Source of the DNA: an uncultured Oscillospiraceae bacterium
GTDB taxonomy: Bacteria > Bacillota > Clostridia > Oscillospirales > Ruminococcaceae
Assembly (NCBI GenBank): GCA_904502045.1
Contig: CAJGEB010000062.1
Coordinates: forward strand, 1 to 6,157
Length of the DNA: 6,157 nucleotides
Direction: 5' to 3'
Every line of letters begins with the position of its first letter. Position 1 is the first letter of the stretch. The translations under genes were made by a program, and so were the position numbers. The notes beneath the pieces were generated by a model that saw only the letters and a list, made by a program, of their open reading frames with translations, was not told the origin of the DNA and made no database searches. Of the stretch, positions 1-5,801 are shown in pieces.

Positions 1-140
1 TAACTCTTGCAGGCTTTAATTATGATAATTTGCTTGATTGCAACACCCAGAATCCCCCGTTGCGTTCGAAAGAAGAATTATCGAAATTTCTAATGAAAGA
101 ACATAAGAAAATAATGAGAAAAATAGGATTGAGCGATTAA
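1..140 (+). CDS. 3' end of an unrecognised gene (partial)
   Basis: An open frame enters from the left edge and ends at TAA (138-140), giving about 45 visible residues that finish with a basic, helix-like tail ending ...MRKIGLSD. The composition (Lys/Glu-rich, one Cys, an Asn-Pro-Pro segment) looks like a normal cytoplasmic protein C-terminus. Support for a real gene comes from the perfect palindromic terminator that starts only four bases after the stop in the same orientation. The gene converges on the large minus-strand gene, so it is not part of that operon. I do not recognise the family, and too little is visible to suggest a function. Confidence 0.6.
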   Translation, partial: TLAGFNYDNLLDCNTQNPPLRSKEELSKFLMKEHKKIMRKIGLSD

Positions 141-143
141 CAC

Positions 144-172
144 AAAAGCGAGGTGAATTCACCTCGCTTTTT
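144..172 (+). terminator. Rho-independent terminator of the left-edge gene
   Basis: Positions 144-171 form a perfect 28-base palindrome with GCGAGGTG/CACCTCGC as the GC-rich core, AATT at the centre and a TTTTT run (168-172) at the 3' side. It lies four bases after the plus-strand stop codon at 138-140. Because the palindrome is flanked by A4 on the other side, it could also stop minus-strand transcripts that escape the hairpin at 223-254. Confidence 0.9.
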
Positions 173-222
173 AAATTTGCATAAAAAATTACCGTCGGAT
201 TCGGAGTTTAACATACAAATAA

Positions 223-254
223 TTTAAGCGCCATCCGAAAGGACAGCGCTTAAA
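223..254 (-). terminator. Probable terminator of the large surface-protein gene
   Basis: Two 14-base arms (223-236 and 241-254) flank a 4-base loop, starting 14 bases after the stop codon of the large gene. Read on the minus strand, the two imperfect positions become G-U and U-G wobbles, giving a continuous 14-pair stem with loop UUUC. Read on the plus strand they are A/C mismatches. This asymmetry points to use in minus-strand RNA. The following U tract is interrupted (AATTATTTG), so termination may be weaker than at 144-172. Confidence 0.75.
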
Positions 255-268
255 TGGATCAAGAGAAA

Positions 269-3200
269 TTATACTTTTGATTTTTTCTTACCGATGATAA
301 CCGGAGCGAATACTGCTGCAGTGCTTGCAAGGAATACAGCACTCCAAAGTATCATGCGGGAGTTATCAGAGGTATCTACGGGAGGCTTGGGATTATCGAA
401 ATCGGAAGGGGAGTAGGTATTGGTGAAAACAATACTGTCGAGGTTATTTTCGGAATCAGTAGAGATAGAGGTGGTTGCAACGAGTTTACCGTCGACTTCC
501 TTTACGGTAACGATTACGGTGTATACGGTATCATCGTAGGTTATGCCGTTTGCGTTACCCCTGACCTCTTCAACTGTATAAGTGTATTCGCCGGGTGCTC
601 TGTATCTTATCATATCAAACTTAAACATTCCGTTTTCAACAGCTTTAGTCTGTAAAGGATATCCCGACTTGCTTCTCAGAATAAAGGAGAATTCACCGTC
701 TACGAGCTCTCTGCCTTCAAGTATCTTTATTCCTTCAATGCTGAAATAGAGAGAATCGGGAGCGGGCTTATTATAAATATTTACAAACTCAATCTTTTCG
801 GCTTCCTCATTATTCTTTTCAATGGATACGAGCTCAGAAACTAATGCATCGCCTTCGCCCTTGGAGATATCAACCGTTACACAGAAGATACTCGTATCAT
901 CGACAACGTATTTGATTCCGGAAGCTTTCTCTTTGACGATGTAGTACTTGGTTCCTGCGGTATCTTCGGTGAAGTTAAAGGAGATAACTCCGTCTGTGAT
1001 CTGAGACTGCATAATGAAGGACTCATTTTCGAAGTTAGAGTCGGTGCTGTAGAGCTCAAATATGAGAGCGGAAATATCTTCGGGAGTAAGATCTCTGCCG
1101 TCCATTACCTTGGAGGCGGTAATTTCAACGGGAGCAGACGTGAGAGAGTAGGTGTTGGTGAAGGTGTCGGAGAAGGTGTTGCTGTCGGTATCTCCAATCT
1201 TTGCCGAAACGGATCCGTCGAGGTTATCCACGATGGTAATTTCAATTTTTCTCGGCGTGGTGTCGTACTGCATACCGTCTTCACCGCTGTCTACCTCTGC
1301 GATATAGTAAACAAGGGCCTGACCGACAAAATCTGCACCAAAGGATTTTGTATAGGAGAGCACGCCGGTGGAATCAGTGGTTCCGAGCGACTCGACGTTT
1401 ATCTTTTGATTATTACCGTCGAGCTGATAAAGCTCAAACTCAAATCCGGATTCATCTCTTGCGATTCCGGTATTGTTAACGAGCTCCTTATCAATATTGA
1501 TAACGATTTCGGCGGTTCCGGAAACGCTGTAGAGGTTATTGAATACCGTTGTAATGTTATAGGTGTCTGCTCCGTCCTCGGTAACCTTCTCGATGGTGGT
1601 TCCTGCAGGAGTGGGATTATCATTTGTTGAATCGGGCATCGGAGTAGTGGTTGAAATATTGGTAATTTCAAGCTTGCCTGTATCAAAATTGTTCTCAACA
1701 ACTACATCAAAGCGCTTGGGCAAGTAGTCGTAATCAATACCGTCGATATCGGTGTAAAGCTCAACGATTCTGAACTGATAGGTTCCGACCTTATCAAAGG
1801 AAAGTCCGCTAATGATATCGTTGAAGCTAAAGTTTTTATCGGCAGTATCTTGTGTTACCGTTTGAAGCTCATCGGGTTCGTCAAAGGCTACCCAATTTGA
1901 GCCGTCATACATTTCAAGTCGGAACTGATAATAGTCATCATCTATCCACTCTCTGCCGATAACGTTTTTGATACCGATATGGTTTATATTAACGGTGAGG
2001 ACCTGAGAAACGGAGTAGGTATTTGTGAGGGCAGCAACTGCGGTTTCGGTAGTAGAGATAGTGTCACGGGACTTAGTCAGAGAAGAGCTCCAGAAGGAAG
2101 GTAATCCGGGTTCGGTGACATCGTAGGAGGTATCCTTAGGAATGCCTGTTATAAGAATGCTTTCGCCGTCTTTAATGGTAAGAGGGAGCTTGTTATCCGT
2201 AACAGGAGTATCAACATTGTTTACCTTAACACTTTCAATAGGAGCGGTGCTCGTAAAGGTTACTTCTACATCAAAGGGCTCGGTGTATGAAGCGGAATTG
2301 CCTAATGCGGTGGGTAAAACTACGGTTTTGCTGATAACGAGGTTGCCGTTAAGAGCAGGAGTGTTCTCGAACGAAACATCGCTGAAGGTGTTGGCGGAAA
2401 TTGTGCCGGTGGTTCCTGAGGAGCTTGCTACCGCCCAGCCGCTAATTTCTTCTTCAGCTACGGTATATTCGGTTCCTTCGGGAAGGTCCGCGATGAATAC
2501 AGTTTGTCCGGGAGAGAGCTCTACGGAAATGATATTATTATTGACATTAACATCATCAATATAAATTCCGTCAGCGTCATATAACGGATAGGTCGAAGCG
2601 AGGGTGGTTCCTAAAGGAGCGGTCAAAGCAATATTAAAGGTAAACTTCTGACCTGCGCCGAGACCCTCTACCGAAACGGTTTTGCTGAGCTTAATACCCT
2701 GCGCGGCAGTCATGCTGAAGGTACCGTTGTTACCAAGACACGCATCGCAATGGATAGTTCCGTCTGCTAAGAAAACAACCGAAGGATAGTTTGAGTAATT
2801 AAGGGTTTTGGTGGGATGCGTTTTTTCGGTGGTGGTAATATCCTGGCCGTCTTTAAGAATGTGGTAATCCTGACCTGTGGAGTCTACAATAAGCTTGTGA
2901 ACGGTATTTTTGGGAATGAACCATACTCCGTTTATGTTCTGGGCAAGACTGATCGTATCTTCGTGTATGGGAACATAGTGATACTCCAAAGTCGCAGAGG
3001 AGGTCGATGTGCCGACGGTTGAGAATACGGCGTAAGCGGTATAATAGGTGGCTGAGGTATTGCGCGGGTCGTGGTCTACCTCAGAATAGCCGCCGTTACC
3101 GTCAGACTCAAGAATCGGGGAGTTTGAGGTGTAGTAGTAACGCTCGTTTTCTAAAGAGGGTTCAAAATCGAAGAAGGTTGCATCGTGAGAGTCAACTAAT

Positions 3201-5323
3201 ACATTAGCTTGGTGGGTGTGTTCGTGCCAGCTGTTAGAATAGAAGGTGTAAACTCCGTCGTTTACATAGGGGTAGCTTTCGCCTGAGAGCTCTTCATATT
3301 CAGCGACCTTAGCTGCAAGATTTATGCGGTTGATATCGGAGCGCAGTCCAACCTCGAAGATTAAACGCAGCGCTTCGTTGGCTCCGTCAATGCTCATCTC
3401 AAAATCGGTACCGGTTTCAAGAGAATCGCCGTCAAAGGTAATGTTATAGTTGACGGTGGGAATGAGTGCGGCGGGAATCTTATAAATAACCATCTGATGC
3501 TGTTTTTCGATGTGCTCGCGTACCTGAACCGAAATGTGAAGCATATCGGTTTCATTAAACTCTTCCGCGGAACCTACTTTTCCGAGATAACCGTAGGATT
3601 TGTTAGCATAAACGGCGTTAGCGGGTTTGGAGGAGTGGTCCTTACCGTTCCAAAATCCTAAAAAATTACCGTCTGCATCTGCGTACCATCCGATGTAGTT
3701 GGAAAAGTCGGTGTTGGAGTTATAGTAAAGCTGGCCACTGCGAAGAGCCTGAGAAACTATTTCGCCTGCCTGAGACTGATTGCAGCCCAAGCGCTCTTGA
3801 ACGGCTTCAAGGAAAACAACTCCGTCATCATTTAAATTAGAGAGGTTACCGTTATAGATGTTTCCGAAGGTACCATTTTTAATCGCTCTAACTATGGAGT
3901 AGCCGGAATAAAGGTTACCGTCAACGGTAAGGCCCTTGATGTCGCGCACTTCCATAAAGAGTCCGAGCTCGTCGGTGAAGGTAATGTATCCGTCGAGGTG
4001 ATGCTGACCGTCGTCAACTAAAGTGGGGTAGTATTTGGATTGGATGATTATTTGGTTTACTATCTGCCGGAAAGCATTAATAAGACCCGTGTCGCCGGTA
4101 GCGGAAAAATATTGGTCAACATAATTGCTTTCGAGTCCGGAAACGACGGGCACGGTAAAGCTTGAAGAGTTGTATCCGGAGTCGGTTCTGATGGTAACGG
4201 TAGAGCTGCCTGCCGATACCGCATTTTGATAGGAAGTCCAATAAGTAGAATAGGGAGTTCCGGCGTTAGAAGGATTAAGAACTGCTTTGGCATAGCTGGA
4301 ATTTCCTACATTTAATCCTAAGGTGTAAAGTAAAGCGGCTCGGCCGTACTTGTCAGCCATTTCCTTTCTGGCGAACGCGCAGGAAAGCTGAGTTAAGAAG
4401 GTGGAGGTAGTGCTGCTTGAGGAACCGCTACCGTGTGTAGAATTTCCGACATCGTTAAAGCTTGTGGTAGCAACGGTGGGAGCTCCGTCGCTCATTAAAA
4501 CCATAACGGGCATACGAACCGTGCCGGCTTGAGGTCCGGAAGTAATAACAGTATCCTCTACAGCATTAAACTGGTCGATAGCAAGCTGGATACCTGACTG
4601 TATATAGGTAGCGCCTTCGGCTCGTTTGCTGGGAGTTCTTTGATTGTTGCCGAGGGACAAAACTCCGCGGGCAACGGAAACGGTATCATTATTATAATTG
4701 AGGAAGGTGGAGTTATTATTTCCCGTGCCTTGGTATCTTCCAAGAGGAATGAGTACGGTGGCCGACTCCTCAAGACCGAATATGTCACTGCTTCCGAAAA
4801 ATCCACCTTGACCTGTTTCGCCGCCGGAATAAACGATAACGCCGAAGCGGTTGTTGCGGTTGAGCTCAAGAAGGGTTGCAATTGCATTGTTGGTTGCAGT
4901 AACCATACTGCTTACAGAGTCGTTTGACATACTGTTTGAGAGGTCAAGAACGAACACGGTATCGGTGGGAAGTGCGGAATATCCGATTATGGATTTATTT
5001 GCTGCAATAGCGGAAAGAGAAACCAAGAAATTAGTTCCGTCGCTTTCGAAAGGGATGTTGTAATCCTGAACACCGGCTTCTAATGCAGCATTAAAATCCT
5101 CGGCACTTTTAAATACCGATTTGTCGCCCCATACTCCGCCCGCGTTTTCGGTATTTCGAACGGAATCGCCGAAATAATTTTGCCAGTCGGTCATAGTGGA
5201 AGCGTCCACGACCCTATTATCAACAAACGGCTCGGCTGCAAAGACATTGAATGAGAACATCTGCATCAAAAGGGTAAATATTATGGTAATAGAGAGTAGT
5301 TTTTTACCTAATGTTTTTTTCAT
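269..5323 (-). CDS. Secreted vWA-domain surface adhesin with six Spy0128/FctA-like isopeptide domains and C-terminal anchor
   Basis: This 1684-residue protein is very likely exported and attached to the cell surface as an adhesin. The start is ATG at 5321-5323, with AAGGAGG seven bases upstream. Residues 1-29 are a signal peptide (MKKTLGKK, hydrophobic core, VFA cleavage site). A vWA domain spans about 120-430, with MIDAS residues D127, S129 and S131 (DLSNS), probable T239, and D279 in MSDG. Residues 435-870 are a Gly/Asn/Tyr-rich middle region that I do not assign to a family. Six Ig-like domains follow (about 876-990, 993-1104, 1107-1267, 1271-1393, 1398-1518, 1524-1638). Each has a Lys near its start, a Glu after an aromatic-rich strand and an Asn in a final FxNxY-like strand, the pattern of Spy0128-type pilin domains with intramolecular Lys-Asn isopeptide bonds. 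The end has a PVDTSDNS sorting-like motif (1648-1655), a hydrophobic span (1657-1678) and KKKSKV. By analogy with vWA tip adhesins such as RrgA it could cap a pilus, but no YPKN-type pilin motif, sortase or partner pilin is visible, so a stand-alone adhesin is equally possible. The frame is intact throughout. Confidence 0.93.
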   Translation of the reverse strand: MKKTLGKKLLSITIIFTLLMQMFSFNVFAAEPFVDNRVVDASTMTDWQNYFGDSVRNTENAGGVWGDKSVFKSAEDFNAALEAGVQDYNIPFESDGTNFLVSLSAIAANKSIIGYSALPTDTVFVLDLSNSMSNDSVSSMVTATNNAIATLLELNRNNRFGVIVYSGGETGQGGFFGSSDIFGLEESATVLIPLGRYQGTGNNNSTFLNYNNDTVSVARGVLSLGNNQRTPSKRAEGATYIQSGIQLAIDQFNAVEDTVITSGPQAGTVRMPVMVLMSDGAPTVATTSFNDVGNSTHGSGSSSSTTSTFLTQLSCAFARKEMADKYGRAALLYTLGLNVGNSSYAKAVLNPSNAGTPYSTYWTSYQNAVSAGSSTVTIRTDSGYNSSSFTVPVVSGLESNYVDQYFSATGDTGLINAFRQIVNQIIIQSKYYPTLVDDGQHHLDGYITFTDELGLFMEVRDIKGLTVDGNLYSGYSIVRAIKNGTFGNIYNGNLSNLNDDGVVFLEAVQERLGCNQSQAGEIVSQALRSGQLYYNSNTDFSNYIGWYADADGNFLGFWNGKDHSSKPANAVYANKSYGYLGKVGSAEEFNETDMLHISVQVREHIEKQHQMVIYKIPAALIPTVNYNITFDGDSLETGTDFEMSIDGANEALRLIFEVGLRSDINRINLAAKVAEYEELSGESYPYVNDGVYTFYSNSWHEHTHQANVLVDSHDATFFDFEPSLENERYYYTSNSPILESDGNGGYSEVDHDPRNTSATYYTAYAVFSTVGTSTSSATLEYHYVPIHEDTISLAQNINGVWFIPKNTVHKLIVDSTGQDYHILKDGQDITTTEKTHPTKTLNYSNYPSVVFLADGTIHCDACLGNNGTFSMTAAQGIKLSKTVSVEGLGAGQKFTFNIALTAPLGTTLASTYPLYDADGIYIDDVNVNNNIISVELSPGQTVFIADLPEGTEYTVAEEEISGWAVASSSGTTGTISANTFSDVSFENTPALNGNLVISKTVVLPTALGNSASYTEPFDVEVTFTSTAPIESVKVNNVDTPVTDNKLPLTIKDGESILITGIPKDTSYDVTEPGLPSFWSSSLTKSRDTISTTETAVAALTNTYSVSQVLTVNINHIGIKNVIGREWIDDDYYQFRLEMYDGSNWVAFDEPDELQTVTQDTADKNFSFNDIISGLSFDKVGTYQFRIVELYTDIDGIDYDYLPKRFDVVVENNFDTGKLEITNISTTTPMPDSTNDNPTPAGTTIEKVTEDGADTYNITTVFNNLYSVSGTAEIVINIDKELVNNTGIARDESGFEFELYQLDGNNQKINVESLGTTDSTGVLSYTKSFGADFVGQALVYYIAEVDSGEDGMQYDTTPRKIEITIVDNLDGSVSAKIGDTDSNTFSDTFTNTYSLTSAPVEITASKVMDGRDLTPEDISALIFELYSTDSNFENESFIMQSQITDGVISFNFTEDTAGTKYYIVKEKASGIKYVVDDTSIFCVTVDISKGEGDALVSELVSIEKNNEEAEKIEFVNIYNKPAPDSLYFSIEGIKILEGRELVDGEFSFILRSKSGYPLQTKAVENGMFKFDMIRYRAPGEYTYTVEEVRGNANGITYDDTVYTVIVTVKEVDGKLVATTSISTDSENNLDSIVFTNTYSPSDFDNPKPPVDTSDNSRMILWSAVFLASTAAVFAPVIIGKKKSKV
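272..394 (-). other. C-terminal cell-wall/membrane anchor region with non-canonical sorting motif
   Basis: These bases encode residues 1644-1684 of the large protein. They have the tripartite layout of a sortase signal: a Pro-rich stretch (NPKPPVDTSDNS), about 21 hydrophobic residues starting MILW, and a basic tail KKKSKV. Aligned with LPxTGD, the segment reads P-V-D-T-S-D: the Thr and following Asp are kept, but Leu-Pro is replaced by Pro-Val and Gly by Ser. Either the host has a sortase with relaxed or different specificity, or the segment acts as a plain membrane anchor. Confidence 0.7.
410..2698 (-). repeat. Array of six diverged Spy0128/FctA-like Ig domains
   Basis: Six protein-level repeats of about 112-161 residues, best seen by their last strands (FENTP, LTNTY, FNNLY, FTNTY, FVNIY, FTNTY) and first strands (SKTV, SKTV, IGIKNVIGRE, DKEL, ASKVMDGRDL, EGIKILEGREL). 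Predicted isopeptide triads (Lys/Glu/Asn) are 881/957/987, 999/1071/1101, 1119/1188/1263, 1279/1343/1390, 1405/1465/1515 and 1533/1585/1635. Domains 5 and 6 share the KxxxGRxL opening most clearly. The DNA copies are well diverged, so this is an old array, not a recent tandem expansion. Approximate unit spans are 2354-2698, 2012-2347, 1523-2005, 1145-1513, 770-1132 and 410-754. The role is inferred from the Spy0128 family: a stiff, protease-resistant stalk. Confidence 0.8.
4034..4966 (-). other. von Willebrand factor A domain with intact MIDAS metal site
   Basis: These bases encode about residues 120-430. The first strand ends in VFVLDLSNSMS, providing the DxSxS metal-ligand motif (D127, S129, S131). 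GATYIQSGI gives the second-loop Thr (T239) and VMVLMSDG gives the third-loop Asp (D279), so a divalent metal and an acidic ligand could be bound. At about 310 residues it is longer than a bare vWA fold (roughly 200). The excess sits around 165-235, at 282-310 (Ser/Thr/Gly-rich) and at 345-400, resembling the inserted arms of pilus tip adhesins. Confidence 0.88.
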
Positions 5324-5330
5324 TCGTTTT

Positions 5331-5337
5331 CCTCCTT
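5331..5337 (-). promoter_or_regulatory. Ribosome binding site of the surface-adhesin gene, overlapping the upstream stop codon
   Basis: The minus strand reads AAGGAGG, seven bases before the ATG at 5321-5323. The TAA stop of the upstream Cys-rich gene (5336-5338) supplies its first two A bases. Ribosomes finishing the upstream gene therefore stop on this site, which favours translational coupling. The two genes are in the same frame, separated by the stop and four sense codons. Confidence 0.92.
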
Positions 5338-5680
5338 AATCATCAATGGATTTATAGATATTTTTTTTAAAGCATTTGGGATTTGTGCAAAGAGAAATAT
5401 CGCAATTTGGATCTTCAAAATATTTACAGTCACAGCACCAACCTTCTCCGTGCTCTCCCAATAAAGAGGCGTAGTATTGGCAGGAATCTTGTATTTTAGT
5501 CACAAAAGGCTTACCGCATTCACTAAATTGGGGAGTTAATGTAAAATCCGGAAAAATCGGAATTGGGTTCTCTGTTTTTCTGTCTTTGTCGGAGTAGAAA
5601 CCGTAGTAAATAACAAACGATTTACCGCCGACTGAAATTGTTTGATAAATGTCACCTTCTTTTACTGATGTTTGGTTCAA
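5336..5680 (-). CDS. Small Cys-rich protein of unknown function (possible metal-binding)
   Basis: A 114-residue protein with no signal peptide or membrane segment, so probably cytoplasmic. The N-terminal half looks like small beta strands (TISVGGKSFVIYYGFY) followed by a Pro-rich segment. The C-terminal half holds eight Cys: C55, C67, C82, C83, C85, C93, C98 and C103, with spacing CCxC-x7-C-x4-C-x4-C in the last part. This suggests a zinc or iron-sulfur site, though disulfides or redox sensing are possible. The start is TTG at 5678-5680. No ATG or GTG occurs in frame between the upstream in-frame stop and the conserved-looking N-terminus, and a GGGGTGAT ribosome binding site precedes it. Its stop overlaps the ribosome binding site of the adhesin gene, so the two are one operon. 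I do not recognise a named family. Compact Cys-cluster proteins of this sort do occur in gut Clostridia, but that is only an impression. Confidence 0.75.
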   Translation of the reverse strand: MNQTSVKEGDIYQTISVGGKSFVIYYGFYSDKDRKTENPIPIFPDFTLTPQFSECGKPFVTKIQDSCQYYASLLGEHGEGWCCDCKYFEDPNCDISLCTNPKCFKKNIYKSIDD

Positions 5681-5683
5681 AAA

Positions 5684-5692
5684 ATCACCCCT
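5684..5692 (-). promoter_or_regulatory. Ribosome binding site of the Cys-rich gene, partly inside a hairpin arm
   Basis: The minus strand reads AGGGGTGAT, ending three bases before the TTG start at 5678-5680. GGTGAT matches the 3' half of an extended Shine-Dalgarno sequence and supports the choice of the TTG codon. The AGGGG part is also the closing base of the 13-bp inverted repeat at 5688-5719, so folding would mask it. Confidence 0.7.
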
Positions 5693-5719
5693 ATACTTTT
5701 GATAAGAAAAGTATAGGGG
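5688..5719 (-). promoter_or_regulatory. Perfect 13-bp inverted repeat in the leader of the Cys-rich gene and adhesin operon
   Basis: Arms CCCCTATACTTTT (5688-5700) and its exact complement (5707-5719) flank six bases. In minus-strand RNA this is a 13-pair hairpin closed by four G-C pairs, followed at once by UGAUUUUUUG. Three readings fit: a terminator or attenuator between the LuxR-type gene and the operon, an RBS-masking hairpin (the 3' arm contains AGGGG of the Shine-Dalgarno site), or a DNA operator for a dimeric regulator. On the plus strand no T run follows, which argues against a plus-strand terminator. Confidence 0.75.
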
Positions 5720-5801
5720 AAAGGAGAAAAAATTACACTACGCAAATAACAAAAAAATAGAATAGTAAAATCGGCAAAAAAAGAAAAAGTATTTCAAAAA
5801 A

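Noticed and set aside
2142..2564. Plus-strand open frame of 140 codons opposite the adhesin gene
   Set aside because: It lies wholly inside the long intact minus-strand coding region, has repetitive Ser/Thr/Leu/Val composition typical of antisense reading of beta-domain codons, and shows no recognisable domain. The other internal frames in both directions were dropped for the same reasons.
5314..5320. A7 run directly after the adhesin ATG as a contingency switch
   Set aside because: It is the normal codon run of an MKKT signal-peptide start and is shorter than typical switching tracts; there is no evidence of variation.
5361..5368. Run of eight A (minus strand) near the end of the Cys-rich gene as a phase-variation tract
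   Set aside because: It lies about ten codons before the stop, in Lys codons of an A-rich tail. Slippage would alter only the last residues, and a tract this short in AT-rich DNA is ordinary.
5688..5719. CsoR/RcnR-type copper operator suggested by the CCCC...GGGG arms around AT-rich DNA
   Set aside because: Those operators have G/C tracts close together around a short centre. Here they are at the outer ends of a long AT-rich stem, so the resemblance does not hold.
5738..5798. Short hydrophobic peptide beginning at the TTG of the second GTGATTTTTTGAA copy
   Set aside because: It is about 19 residues of mostly Phe and Tyr produced by T-rich DNA, with no adequate ribosome binding site.
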